Shown here piece after piece: positions 51,284 to 60,682 of a stretch of 64,000 bases of DNA. Every line of letters begins with the position of its first letter. The first letter of the stretch is position 1. The stretch is from Propionicimonas sp. (GTDB taxonomy: Bacteria; Actinomycetota; Actinomycetes; Propionibacteriales; Propionibacteriaceae). The translations under genes and the position numbers were made by a program. Under the pieces are notes generated by a model, which searched no databases, was not told where the DNA came from, and saw only the letters and a program-made list of their open reading frames with translations. The stretch is taken from positions 62,001 through 126,000 of the forward strand of contig VMSW01000004.1 in the NCBI GenBank assembly GCA_013791955.1, in the 5' to 3' direction.

Positions 51284-52363
51284 TCAGAACTTCACCAGGT
51301 GCCCGGAGAACTCGCCGACGTTAGCGATTTCGACGGTGACGTTGGTGCCCTCCACCTTGATTCGATAGGGCACCAGGTCTTTGCCGTTCACACTCATGAC
51401 CGGAATGGAGGCGGGGCCTTGGGGTGTGTCGGCGCTGACGCTCAGGGAGCCGGAGCTGGCCAAAGACATGGTGCCGGTGCCAGTTGGCTCCTCCATTTGG
51501 TAGGGGAAGTCATCGCCCAGCGGTGGCAGCGGAGCCAGGGGGAGGCCGACGAGGAAGGCGTTTCCGGTGCCTTTGGCTGACCCCTTGATCTTGCCCTTGC
51601 CTTTATGCACGCCAAGGTCTTTCGTGTATTGGCCGGTGACAGACAGGGTGGCGTTGCCGGTGTAGGCGCCGGAAGAGTTGGCCGAGCCGCCAGCGAGATC
51701 CAGATCGAGGGTGAACTCGAGCTTCCAGTCGGCCTTGGTGAACTTCACCGAGTCGTGCACCGAGATCACATACAGCTTCTTGGCCTGCTTGTCTCGTTTC
51801 TGTTTGGCCGTCTTGCGGGCCGCAGCCGAAGCTTTGGCGACGCTGTAGGGGGAGAAGCCGGTGACTTCAGCCAGCAGCAGGGTGCCGCCCTTGGTTTCCT
51901 GCCGGACGGTGGCGACCACCTCGGCCACTGATCCGTCGTCGGCGAGTTTCACAATGCTGGCATCAGCGTGCGGCTTGCCTTTCACCGCGAAAGCGATCAC
52001 GCAGTCGCCAGTGGGAGCCTGACCGGCCTCATCAACATAGATGCCGGGGGCGAGTGCGTCGACCAGGCCGCCCGGAGCGGTGCGCAGCGGGGTCAGCGTC
52101 CAGTTGGCACCGGCCGGAGCCGAGCCGCCCGGTACCGAGACCACCGCAGTCCACTCCCCGGAAGTGAGGGTGGCGTTGCCGCCGTCGGCCCCAATTGCCA
52201 GCGGGACGGCTGCAGCCGAGTCCAAGTCGAATCCGGGCGGCGCCACGACCGATGGCGGGGGTGAACCGGCCGGGACGGTGGGGGTGCCGGGGGCCGGTGG
52301 CGTGCAGCCGGAGATGGCTAGCGCACAGGCGAGAATGGTGATCGAGCTTCGGGCAATGCGCAT
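51284..52363 (-). CDS. secreted lipoprotein of unknown function
   Basis: A 359-residue lipoprotein: signal peptide with lipobox AISGC (Cys 20), a Pro/Thr linker, then two beta-rich domains (GGNATLTSGEWTAVVSVPGG, and WKLEFTLDLDLAGGSANSSG with TQGNA-like strands) separated by a Lys/Ala-rich helix (ASAAARKTAKQKRDKQAKK). I do not recognise a family. It may be a surface or binding protein. Confidence 0.7.
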   Translation of the reverse strand: MRIARSSITILACALAISGCTPPAPGTPTVPAGSPPPSVVAPPGFDLDSAAAVPLAIGADGGNATLTSGEWTAVVSVPGGSAPAGANWTLTPLRTAPGGLVDALAPGIYVDEAGQAPTGDCVIAFAVKGKPHADASIVKLADDGSVAEVVATVRQETKGGTLLLAEVTGFSPYSVAKASAAARKTAKQKRDKQAKKLYVISVHDSVKFTKADWKLEFTLDLDLAGGSANSSGAYTGNATLSVTGQYTKDLGVHKGKGKIKGSAKGTGNAFLVGLPLAPLPPLGDDFPYQMEEPTGTGTMSLASSGSLSVSADTPQGPASIPVMSVNGKDLVPYRIKVEGTNVTVEIANVGEFSGHLVKF

Positions 52364-52430
52364 TGGGGTCTCCGATGTTCGGGCCGCACAATCTAGGCAT
52401 TACCCACTCTAGAGCGGCCAAGTCGCCCGC

Positions 52431-54137
52431 TCAGCGTTTCGGCAGCACCAACAACGTGATTGAGTAACCGGGGTAGCTGGTCTTGAGGTATTTGCCCTTG
52501 CGGGAGAGCGAGGACTTCTTCAGAATCTTGCGCAGGTTCGCCGAGGAGTAGCGATACACCGCGGCCTTCGACGAGCTGGCGAAGTTCAACAAAGTCAGCT
52601 TTGAGGAGATCGACAACTTGGTCTTGTTGATCACCATGATGGTCAGCGCCCCGTCCCGACTGCGCCGGGCGGCATAGACGGCCAGCTTGCCGGTGGCCGC
52701 GCTGCCAGCCTTGACCGAGATGTCGCCGAACTGGGCGTTTTTGCCGTTGTAGTTGCGGTACATCCGGAAGGCGTAGGCCCACGGATCGCTGGCTTTCGAC
52801 GGGCCCCACAAAGTGGCCAGATCCAGGCCTTCGCGGCCGTAGATGCCGAGCACGTCGGCCTGGGCCAGGGCCCCGTTCATCGACTCCAGACCGCCGAAGT
52901 TGTATTCGGTGATCGCGGTCTTAGTGCCCGGGTAGTACTGCTTCGTCCAGGCCTTCATGGTGCGAATCCAGGTCAGCGGTTTGCGGCCATTGGCGTCACT
53001 GATCCACGACTCATCGACGTAGGTCGGATCCCACAATGAGCGGGTGCTGCGCAGGCGCCGGGCCTGGGTGGCGGCATTGCCGGCTGAGCTGAGCGCGACC
53101 CCGCTGGCTTGGGGGTAGTAGTGCTCGTCGAAGTAGTCCAGCAGGCGTACGCCGCCGGCCTTCTGATCAGCGGCGAACTGCTGCAAATACCAGGCACCCA
53201 GTGGCAGGCCACCGTGGGCATCGCGGTCAGCGGTGGAGCGCCCGCAGTCGTCGGCGGCGGAGTAGTAGTAGGCGCACCAACCCCAGTCGCTGGGGCCGAG
53301 GACGGCCGCGCTGCCATCGGCGGTCTTGATCGCGCTCGCGGTGGCTTGGGATTTGGTCCACAGCTCATCGTTGGTGAGCGGGTTGGGGTGGACGTCGCGG
53401 TGGGTGCTGTTCCACAGCACCGGCTCATTGTCGAGCGAGTAGAACTTCACTCCGCCGGCCGCGGCGGTGCCGTAGCGGCTCACCAGCGAGGAGACCATGT
53501 TCCGCGCGAAGGTGGCTCCGGCGGGCGTGGAAGTGGTGTTCGGGTCAGCGTCCAGCTGGGTGGAGTAGCCGTTCTTGGTGCCGTTGCCGCAGTTGGCGTC
53601 CCAGGGATCGAAGCTGTCTTGGTTGGCGAAGCTCGAGCGCGGGTAGGAGCAGGTGAACGGGTGGCTGGTCGGCGAGTCCTTCGATACCCAGCCGATCATT
53701 GGGACGGTGACTAGGCTTGCCGATTTTGCGGCGCGGTTGCGGTCAACAGTGGCGGTAAGGGTCTGGCCGGAGGCGGCCACGATGTTTTCGTAGTACCAGT
53801 CCGAACCGGTGTTGTAGGTGTTGTTGATGTAGTTGTAGCGCGAGGTGGCATTGCCTCCCCAGCGGTCCACCGGCACGTTGAACGCCTTGGTCAGACCGGA
53901 GGTTCGGCCAGCAAAGTTGATGCCATAGATGTAGGGGCTGATGGGGTGGCGGCCGGCATTCGCATCCACGCTGAGGGCCACTTTGGTTGCCTTCTTGGCT
54001 GGCGCGAATAGGGCGGGCGCCAGGCCTCGACCATCCGGGGCCCGGGTGCTGCCCGGGGTGCCGAGTGCCGGCGTGCCGGGCAGAGCCAGCAGGGCGAGGG
54101 TGACACCGGCCGTGATCAGGAGGTGACGCGTGCGCAT
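52431..54137 (-). CDS. secreted glycoside hydrolase family 44 (endoglucanase/xyloglucanase type)
   Basis: A 568-residue exported enzyme. Signal peptide (HLLITAGVTLALLALPG), then a GH44 TIM barrel: ISPYIYGINFAG, DRWGGNATSRYNY, the acid/base Glu in FYSLDNEPVLWNSTHRDVHP, LGPSDWGWCAYYYS, FDEHYYPQA and the nucleophile in TAITEYNFGG, plus a C-terminal beta domain. Family members hydrolyse beta-1,4-glucan and xyloglucan. ATG 54137 begins the signal peptide. Confidence 0.9.
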   Translation of the reverse strand: MRTRHLLITAGVTLALLALPGTPALGTPGSTRAPDGRGLAPALFAPAKKATKVALSVDANAGRHPISPYIYGINFAGRTSGLTKAFNVPVDRWGGNATSRYNYINNTYNTGSDWYYENIVAASGQTLTATVDRNRAAKSASLVTVPMIGWVSKDSPTSHPFTCSYPRSSFANQDSFDPWDANCGNGTKNGYSTQLDADPNTTSTPAGATFARNMVSSLVSRYGTAAAGGVKFYSLDNEPVLWNSTHRDVHPNPLTNDELWTKSQATASAIKTADGSAAVLGPSDWGWCAYYYSAADDCGRSTADRDAHGGLPLGAWYLQQFAADQKAGGVRLLDYFDEHYYPQASGVALSSAGNAATQARRLRSTRSLWDPTYVDESWISDANGRKPLTWIRTMKAWTKQYYPGTKTAITEYNFGGLESMNGALAQADVLGIYGREGLDLATLWGPSKASDPWAYAFRMYRNYNGKNAQFGDISVKAGSAATGKLAVYAARRSRDGALTIMVINKTKLSISSKLTLLNFASSSKAAVYRYSSANLRKILKKSSLSRKGKYLKTSYPGYSITLLVLPKR

Positions 54138-54306
54138 GCCTTCATTGTGATCACTGGCTTCGGGGTGTGGGCGGTGTCGTTCGGTATTTTTATCGTGCCT
54201 ATCGCCGGGGTCGGCGGCATGAGCGTGCCGACTTGGACGGCGGGAGCGCCATTTCGGGTCGGGGCTGTCGCAGATCGGCACGATGGTGCCGAAAATGAGG
54301 TGCGCC

Positions 54307-55281
54307 TCAGGGCTGGGGCGGTCGGGCCGCGTGTCGGGTTAATGCCGAGGTGACGAACCGCAGATTGCGGGGGGACTCGCCCACCCGCCGGATGGCGTAG
54401 GGGAACCAGTCGTTGCCGAAGGGCAGATAGACCCGGACTCGGTGCCCGCGGCGGACGAGGTCTCGCTGGAGTTCGGGACGAACGCCGTAGAGCATCTCGA
54501 ACTCATAGGCCTCCGGCGACCAGTCATGCGCTTTAGCCTGGGCGATGATCTCCTCGATCAGCCGATGATCGTGAGTGGCGAAGGAGGGGTAGACACCGGA
54601 CTCGCGGGCCGCCCGGCTGAGTAGTTGGGTCGCGCATTGTCGGTAGCGGGAGTCGCGATCGGCCACACTGCGCACCGCCACCCGTGACCGCTCGGCGAAG
54701 GCGCCTTTGACCAGTCGCACCCAGGCGCCAGCGATGATCAGCTTGTCGAGATCGGCATGGGTGCGATGCAGGTAGGCCTGAATCGTGATCGCTACCGGGA
54801 GGTCCTCGCTACGCAGTTCCCAATAGAGGCGCAAGGTGGCATCGGTGACGGTGGCGTCCTCCATGTCAATCATCAGCGCGTCGTGGCCCTGGCGAGTTTG
54901 GGGGACGGCTTTTCGGATCGCGATGGCGATTCTGGCGGCATTGGTGGTGCAGGTCTGCTCGTCGATCATCAGACCGATCTGGGTTGGATCGACCGAGGCG
55001 CAGGCATCCAGGGATTTGTCAGCGGCGGCGGCGATGGCCGTCTGGAGTTGCGCGACGGTGTGGTCGATTATCGCCGGATCGGTCACATACTCGCCAAGGT
55101 AGAACTGCGTGGCCGCGATGCCGTTGCTGGCCAACTCGTTGGCCTTGTGCAGGGCGGCGTGGGCATCGGCGCCGCCGACGAACTGGCTGGCCAGGCCGCG
55201 CAGCCAAGGCTGCCGCTGAGCGAAGGTCTTGACATTCGCCGAGCGGGCCAGCCGGATCATGCCTTCCTGCCACAAGGTCAT
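54307..55281 (-). CDS. proline dehydrogenase (monofunctional PutA-type)
   Basis: A 324-residue FAD enzyme that oxidises proline to pyrroline-5-carboxylate. Seen are DALMIDMEDATVTDATLRLY, the FAD-binding VAITIQAYLHRTHADLDKL, VRLVKGAFAERS, PSFATHDHRLIEEI, YEFEMLYGVRPELQRDLV and VRVYLPFGNDWFPYAIRRVG. The last segments carry the proline-binding arginines. No P5C dehydrogenase is adjacent. Confidence 0.93.
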   Translation of the reverse strand: MTLWQEGMIRLARSANVKTFAQRQPWLRGLASQFVGGADAHAALHKANELASNGIAATQFYLGEYVTDPAIIDHTVAQLQTAIAAAADKSLDACASVDPTQIGLMIDEQTCTTNAARIAIAIRKAVPQTRQGHDALMIDMEDATVTDATLRLYWELRSEDLPVAITIQAYLHRTHADLDKLIIAGAWVRLVKGAFAERSRVAVRSVADRDSRYRQCATQLLSRAARESGVYPSFATHDHRLIEEIIAQAKAHDWSPEAYEFEMLYGVRPELQRDLVRRGHRVRVYLPFGNDWFPYAIRRVGESPRNLRFVTSALTRHAARPPQP

Positions 55282-55314
55282 ATAACCACCCTAGTCCGGT
55301 GGGCATGGGTGTGG

Positions 55315-56739
55315 TCAGGGTTGAGCGACATGAGTTCCCGTCGGGGGTGGTGGGTTGTCTAGGTCGTGTTGCCACAACGCTTGGTCGAAGGCGGCATGGT
55401 TTGAGTTGTGGTGGTGGTGGGTGGTGCCGTTGGGGCCGATTCGGTATTGGTAGCCGGCTGGGGATTGCCAGTGGAAGATGCCGGGGGCGGGTTGGTGTAG
55501 CTGCCAGTCACCATGGGTTTTGGCTCGGTGGGCTTTGCGGGCCAGTGGGCCGAGGTTGTTGGCCCGGGTCTGTTTGGGCTTGCCTCTTTGGAACGGTTTG
55601 GTGTGGTCGAGGTCCTTGTTGCGGGCCGGGCGGGCGGAGAAGGGGAACACTTCGACGCGGTCGCGCAGGATGACTTGGTTGCGGATTCGGGCCGGGATTT
55701 CGTAGGAGTCGACGGCCAGTTTCTTGAAGGGTTGCACCACCGGGGTCAGCCGCACCCTGGTGTTGCCCAGCAGGAGTTTGAGCATGGCGGCCGGGATCGC
55801 CCCGACGCCCTCAACCCGGGCGGTGCCCCGGCCGGTGAGCAGGGTCTCTTCGGCGACATGAACATAGACGGTCGCTTTAGGTAGGAGGCGTCGATCAGTG
55901 GAGCGCACTTTGCCCTTCGACAAGCTCAGGGAAATTGCCCGATTCCCTGAGCCCGCGGTCGCCCAGTGCCCTGAGCCTGTCGAAGGGTCGCCGACGGCTT
56001 CAGCTAGGAGTAGTTGGGCGCGGGCCGGAGTGGCGAGGATCCCAACGGCTTTGGCTCGCCGGATCTCTTTCGGGTCCAGGTCGCCCTGGCTGCCCAATAT
56101 GTCGGCGATGCGGTCGACGGCGGCGTCGAAGAAGATCGCATCGGCAGCGTCGACGCGGGCTTCGACATAGGCCACCGTTGGATCATCGGTGGGGTGTTTG
56201 CGCACGTAGCGCTGAGCACGGGCCTGTTCAGCCAAAGCGGTGACTTTGTCGGTGGCGATGATGGTGATCAAGCCACGAGCCAGCTTGAGTACCCGCGCCC
56301 AGGGCAGGGTGGCGATCTTGGGTGCCAACTCGGCATCCAACGCCAAGGATTCTTCAAGCGACAGGTCGTAGCGGGCCACTTCAACCGCGAGTTGGCAGGC
56401 CCGAAACACCGGCAGGTGGCCTTTGGTGACTTGGAACCACAGGTGTGGATGGCGAGCCTTCAGGTTCACGACGTCGCGGATCAGCCAAGTCGCGGCCGCT
56501 ACCGAAATGCCCTTCAACGCGGCGACTTCTAACGGCAGGAACTCATCAACCAGCGCGGTGCCGTCCGCCCCGATCCGGATGGGACGGGTACCAACCACAT
56601 CAAACTGAGCATCTTCGGGCCAAGCATTTTCGGCAGCCAGATCGGCGATCGCGACCGCCTCATCGATTTCGGCTTGGGTGCGGGCAGCAATAGCGGCGCG
56701 CAACCGCTGCGCAGCACCAACCCCCGACGACTCGAACAT
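55315..56739 (-). CDS. DUF222/HNH endonuclease (13E12-type) with a REP-like insertion
   Basis: A 474-residue protein: an N-terminal DUF222 helical domain (AVAIADLAAENAWPEDAQF, ARHPHLWFQVTKGHLPVF, LTPVVQPFKKLAVDSYEIPA) and a C-terminal HNH nuclease (RNKDLDHTKPFQRG, TRANNLGPLARKAHRAKT). Such genes are multi-copy in actinomycetes and behave as repetitive elements. Residues translated from 55913-55987 (including ISLSLSKGK) come from an in-frame REP-like inverted repeat, about 25 codons that are not part of the family. The reading frame is intact through it. Confidence 0.85.
   Translation of the reverse strand: MFESSGVGAAQRLRAAIAARTQAEIDEAVAIADLAAENAWPEDAQFDVVGTRPIRIGADGTALVDEFLPLEVAALKGISVAAATWLIRDVVNLKARHPHLWFQVTKGHLPVFRACQLAVEVARYDLSLEESLALDAELAPKIATLPWARVLKLARGLITIIATDKVTALAEQARAQRYVRKHPTDDPTVAYVEARVDAADAIFFDAAVDRIADILGSQGDLDPKEIRRAKAVGILATPARAQLLLAEAVGDPSTGSGHWATAGSGNRAISLSLSKGKVRSTDRRLLPKATVYVHVAEETLLTGRGTARVEGVGAIPAAMLKLLLGNTRVRLTPVVQPFKKLAVDSYEIPARIRNQVILRDRVEVFPFSARPARNKDLDHTKPFQRGKPKQTRANNLGPLARKAHRAKTHGDWQLHQPAPGIFHWQSPAGYQYRIGPNGTTHHHHNSNHAAFDQALWQHDLDNPPPPTGTHVAQP
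55913..55987. repeat. REP-like inverted repeat, copy 4, inside the HNH gene
   Basis: Arms cccttcgacaagctcaggg (55913-55931) and ccctgagcctgtcgaaggg (55969-55987), one mismatch, 37-base spacer with a third partial arm (ttccctgagccc). It lies fully inside a coding sequence and its 75 bases keep the frame. Confidence 0.9.
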
Positions 56740-56815
56740 GTGTTCTATTTGTCCCGGGAGTGAAACCGGTGTTGAGCCGCAGCGAAGTCTGCACCCCATC
56801 ACTAGGGTGCTGTGC

Positions 56816-58528
56816 ATGGTTACCTCCCGTGGAGCATTCTTCGCTGGTTGCGTTGTCTTAACGCTGGTGCTGTCAGGGTGCAGCAGCGGCTCTGGTTCGT
56901 CGGGCACGTCCGCGTCTTCGGGCAGTGCGCTATGCGCATCGAGCAACGCTCCGGTTGTAACGCCGGCTTCGGCGAGTTCCTCCAGCAGTGCTTCATCGAG
57001 TGCGCCGGCCAGTGCCTCGGCGAGCGCCACCAGCAGTTCGAGCGGCTCCTCGGTTGACGCGTGGAGTTTCGTCACTGAACCCGACCTCAAGCCAGCCAAG
57101 TTTGAGGTAGTGAAGAACGCATTGTCCGACAAGTCCGGTTTTGTCTTCACGGCGCCGTACGCGCCCGGTGCGGCTACCGGGCAGACCGGCACCTACATCA
57201 CTGACATCGACGGCAATCCGGTGTGGTTCAAGGCAGTGCCGGGGACGAGCATGGAGAACCTCGGTTTTCGGGTTCAGACCTACCAGGGCAAGCCGGTGCT
57301 GACCACGTGGCAGGGGACCGCTGCTGGCTCTCCTGAGTACCAGAACCTTCCGATGGCCTCTCCCGAGCCGGGTGCCTGCTTCTACATCTACGACCAGAGC
57401 TACAACGTCATCAAGACGGTCAGCGCCGTGGACGGCTGGACGGCCGACTTGCACGAGTTGGTGTTGACGCCGAGTGGAACAGCGCTGTTCCTCACCTTCA
57501 AGACGGTGGCCAAAGACCTCTCCGAGTACGGCGGGCCCAAGGATGGCTACGTGGGCGACTACGGCATCCAGGAGATCGATCTGGCCACGGACAAGCTCGT
57601 GTTCTCGTGGGACATGTTGGAGCACATCAGCCTGAAGGACTCCTACGAGACTGCGGCCAGTGCCAATTCGACCGACGCCAACGTGTGGGACGTCTTCCAT
57701 CCCAACTCGCTGGACATCGGACCCAACGGGGAACTCCTGGTGTCCTTGCGCAACATGTGGGCCGGGTATGCCGTCGATCGGTCGAGCGGGGACGTCCTGT
57801 GGCAGCTCAATGGAAAGCAGCAGTCCGATGAGAAGTGGCCGCTGATCACCCCGGCGAAGGACGCGCGGTTCTCCTGGCAGCACATGTTGCGCTTCCGTGG
57901 CGCAGACCAGGTCTCCCTGTTTGACGACGCGTGCTGTGGAACCGCCGCCAATGGTGATGCTGAGAAGGCGCAAGGCACCTCTCGTGGTCTGGTGCTCGAT
58001 GTCGATCTTGCCAAGAAGACGGCCGCTGTCGCGAAGACCACCTACCACGATCCAGCGCTGTCAGTGTCGAGCCAGGGAAGCATGCAGGAGCTGCCCAATG
58101 GCGATTGGTTCGTTGGCTGGGGCATTGAGCCCTACTTCTCGCAGTTCGGTGCGGCCGGCAATAAGGCGAGTACGTCGTCTTCGAACCTTTTGTATGACGT
58201 CAAGCTTCCCGGTGACATGTTTTCGTACCGGGCCTTCCGTGACGACTGGGTCGGCATTCCGACAACGCCACCCAAGACCGTTGCCCAGTCGAGGGACGGG
58301 ACGACCACGGTGTACGCCTCATGGAATGGATCTACCGAGACCGCGGCGTGGCAGGTGTTGGCGGGCAGTAGCCAGACTGATCTCGCCGTCGTCGTGCCGA
58401 AGTCACCGCGTAAGGGGTTCGAGACTTCGGTGGCCGTTCCCGGCGCCGCCCAGTACTACCAGGTCAAGGCACTCGACGACGCGGGTCAGGTCATCGGGAC
58501 GTCCGCGGTGGTTGCGGTTTCGTCTTAG
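56816..58528 (+). CDS. arylsulfotransferase-family (ASST-like) beta-propeller lipoprotein
   Basis: A 570-residue lipoprotein: lipobox VLSGC (about Cys 19), a long Ser/Ala-rich linker (~60 residues) and a six-bladed propeller of the arylsulfotransferase type: GTYITDIDGNPVWFKAVPG, ADLHELVLTPSGTALFLTF, WDVFHPNSLDIGPNGELLVS, NMWAGYAVDRSSGDVLWQL and ARFSWQHMLRF. The HP-N-S-L-D and ADLHEL segments are typical. Whether it transfers sulfate or only binds is unknown. ATG 56816 is taken for the signal peptide. A ~95-base repeat starts 17 bases after the stop. Confidence 0.82.
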   Translation: MVTSRGAFFAGCVVLTLVLSGCSSGSGSSGTSASSGSALCASSNAPVVTPASASSSSSASSSAPASASASATSSSSGSSVDAWSFVTEPDLKPAKFEVVKNALSDKSGFVFTAPYAPGAATGQTGTYITDIDGNPVWFKAVPGTSMENLGFRVQTYQGKPVLTTWQGTAAGSPEYQNLPMASPEPGACFYIYDQSYNVIKTVSAVDGWTADLHELVLTPSGTALFLTFKTVAKDLSEYGGPKDGYVGDYGIQEIDLATDKLVFSWDMLEHISLKDSYETAASANSTDANVWDVFHPNSLDIGPNGELLVSLRNMWAGYAVDRSSGDVLWQLNGKQQSDEKWPLITPAKDARFSWQHMLRFRGADQVSLFDDACCGTAANGDAEKAQGTSRGLVLDVDLAKKTAAVAKTTYHDPALSVSSQGSMQELPNGDWFVGWGIEPYFSQFGAAGNKASTSSSNLLYDVKLPGDMFSYRAFRDDWVGIPTTPPKTVAQSRDGTTTVYASWNGSTETAAWQVLAGSSQTDLAVVVPKSPRKGFETSVAVPGAAQYYQVKALDDAGQVIGTSAVVAVSS

Positions 58529-58544
58529 CGCGAGTTCCTGAGTC

Positions 58545-58640
58545 GCTGTCGAGATGCGGCGAAGTCTGCACAGTGGTGCGGTGGCGGTTTGCACAGAAGG
58601 AGCCATCTCGCAACGACTGTGCAGAGTTCGATGCTGAGAC
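58545..58640 (+). repeat. structured ~95-base repeat, copy B
   Basis: It matches copies C, D and E: gtcgagatgcggcgaagtctg at the start (58548 on), gtttgcacagaagg in the middle and actgtgcagagttcg at the end. The distance from gagatgc (58551) to tgtgcag (58618) is 67 bases against 68 in the other copies. gaagtctgcaca and tgtgcagagttc can pair with one mismatch. It lies in a 319-base gap after the ASST-like gene. Confidence 0.85.
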
Positions 58641-58812
58641 TGCCTTGACCAGCTGGGTGTGGCGATACCCACGGGACGCCTTTGGTCGCGCGGGTGTGAG
58701 GCTGATCGAGGAAGCTTGCGGCTTCGAGTGAGACGCATCGCACCCGAATGTCCTCGTTTCCAGAGATAGCGACGGTGTGGTGATCGCCAAATTGCGGGCA
58801 AGGTCGATCAGA

Positions 58813-58841
58813 TTGGTAACGATTATTGGACCGCCTAGTCT
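58813..58841 (+). promoter_or_regulatory. leaderless promoter of the PQQ-like gene
   Basis: TTGGTA (58813-58818), a 17-base spacer and TAGTCT (58836-58841), then exactly 6 bases to GTG 58848. No ribosome binding site is present. Confidence 0.55.
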
Positions 58842-58847
58842 TGCCAG

Positions 58848-60662
58848 GTGCTGGTACCTAGGTTCAAGCGTCGATTCTCGCGGGGCGTGCTGGTCGTCGG
58901 AGCGGCGTTTATGGTCACCATGGCGGCGTGCTCGACCGCGCCGCAAATCACGGTGGATGAGCGTCCCAACCGTCCGACGACCGTATTCGAGCCAAGCTAC
59001 GACCCGCAGACCGACCCGGCCAAGCTCGCCGTCCCGCTCAAGAGCCTGCCCGGTTACCAGACCGGCACCCCGGGGACGGATGGCTGGACGTCCATCCCGA
59101 TGACCGGCAGCGACGGCGACGTGAGCTGGCGGATGTGGAACCGCGAGAACCAGGTCCGGGAGAAGCACGCCGCTGACCAGACGGTGGCCTTCGGCGCGCC
59201 CCAGACCTACACGAAGGTGCCCGGCGTGCTCACCTTCCGGGGCAACAACTTCCGAGACGCGCCCGCGTACGGCACCGCCGACGTCAACGAGAAGAAGCTC
59301 TCGATCGTGTGGACGCAGGAAATCGGCGAGGCGCACGGCGACGCGTCCTACTGGCCGGGCGCCGGATGGACAGGGCAGCCACTGCTGGTGAACTGGCCCG
59401 AGCAGACCCGCAAGGCGATGGGCTTCGCTCCCGAGTTCGCCGACAAGGACCTGACCGAGGTGATCTACCCGGTCTTCGAGGGCAAGGTCCACCGGCTCGA
59501 CCTCGACACCGGGAAGCAGACCAAGAACCCGATCGATGTCGGCTGCGGTTTCAAGGGCACAGGCTCGATCGACCCGCGCGGCTACCCGCTGCTCTACTCG
59601 GGTCAAGGCCTCAATGACATGGACAACAACAAGGACACGGAGGACTGCCCGTTCCGCTACCGAATCTTCGACCTGATCCAGAACAAGGAGGTCTCCGGCT
59701 GGACTGGCCAGGACGATCCCGCCCGGCCGCGCAAGGGTTGGGGCGCCTTCGATTCGTCCGCCCTGGTCAACGCCGCGACCGACACCCTGATAGAGCCAGC
59801 GGAGAACGGGCTGGTGTACAAGGCGAAGCTGAACGCGAAGTTCGATCCGGCGGCCAAGACGGTGAGCGTCAACCCCCTCCTCACCAAGCTGGAGTACAAG
59901 ACCCCCGTCAGCGTTGATCGCACCGTCAACGGCAAACTGCGGGAGGCCCATGGCGTCGAGTCGTCTGCGGCCGCGTACCGCAATCTGATGTACGCCACCG
60001 ACAATGACGGCAACCTGATCTGTTGGGACGCCACGACTATGCGGATCGTCTGGGCTCGTGACATCGGCGACGATTCGGACGCGTCCATCGTGATCGAAGA
60101 CACCCCTGCTGGCCCGTTCCTGTACCAGGGCAACACGCTGGACAAACGGGGTGAGACCGGCGGCCCGATGGAAACCAACTTGCGCAAGATCAACGCGCTC
60201 ACCGGTGACATCGTGTGGGAGAAGAACGTGCCGACGGTGGCGTCCTACCCGAACAACGGCGGCCTATTGGCGACCCCGGCGCTGGGCCAGGGCGAGACCG
60301 CCGACCTGGTGATCTTCAACGTCTCGAAGACCGCCGCCCCGTTCTGCATCTTCGGCAAGTGCCTGGGCGACTTCAGCGGCGACCTCGTCGCGCTCGACCG
60401 CAACACGGGAAAGCTTGCCTGGAGCCGCCACCTCGACCGCTACTCGTGGAGCTCACCGGTCATCTTTCAGGGCAAGGACGGCCATTCCTACGGGGTCTTC
60501 GGTGATGCCGGCGGCCTGCTGCACCTCTTTGACCCGAACACCGGGCAGGACTACTCGACACTCAGCCTCGGCAAGAACATCGAGGCGTCCCCGGCGATCT
60601 ACAACAACATGCTCGTGGTCGCCTCGTACGACAAGAAGATCTTCGGCGTGCGGATCTCCTGA
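58848..60662 (+). CDS. PQQ-binding-like beta-propeller lipoprotein
   Basis: A 604-residue lipoprotein: basic N-terminus, signal peptide and lipobox VTMAAC (Cys about 28), then a beta-propeller with repeats such as VFEGKVHRLDLDTGKQTKN, LICWDATTMRIVWARDIG, VALDRNTGKLAWSRHLD and LHLFDPNTGQDYSTL. The repeats match PQQ-dehydrogenase-like and BamB-like propellers. Catalytic residues for quinone chemistry are not evident, so binding or scaffolding is as likely. GTG 58848 fits a leaderless promoter. Repeat C begins 21 bases after the stop codon. Confidence 0.82.
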   Translation: MLVPRFKRRFSRGVLVVGAAFMVTMAACSTAPQITVDERPNRPTTVFEPSYDPQTDPAKLAVPLKSLPGYQTGTPGTDGWTSIPMTGSDGDVSWRMWNRENQVREKHAADQTVAFGAPQTYTKVPGVLTFRGNNFRDAPAYGTADVNEKKLSIVWTQEIGEAHGDASYWPGAGWTGQPLLVNWPEQTRKAMGFAPEFADKDLTEVIYPVFEGKVHRLDLDTGKQTKNPIDVGCGFKGTGSIDPRGYPLLYSGQGLNDMDNNKDTEDCPFRYRIFDLIQNKEVSGWTGQDDPARPRKGWGAFDSSALVNAATDTLIEPAENGLVYKAKLNAKFDPAAKTVSVNPLLTKLEYKTPVSVDRTVNGKLREAHGVESSAAAYRNLMYATDNDGNLICWDATTMRIVWARDIGDDSDASIVIEDTPAGPFLYQGNTLDKRGETGGPMETNLRKINALTGDIVWEKNVPTVASYPNNGGLLATPALGQGETADLVIFNVSKTAAPFCIFGKCLGDFSGDLVALDRNTGKLAWSRHLDRYSWSSPVIFQGKDGHSYGVFGDAGGLLHLFDPNTGQDYSTLSLGKNIEASPAIYNNMLVVASYDKKIFGVRIS

Positions 60663-60682
60663 TTGAGCCAGACTCCTGTTTC

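Noticed and set aside
58491-59951. Long minus-strand open frame across repeat B and the PQQ-like gene
   Set aside because: It overlaps a clear propeller gene and an intergenic repeat. No domain was recognised.
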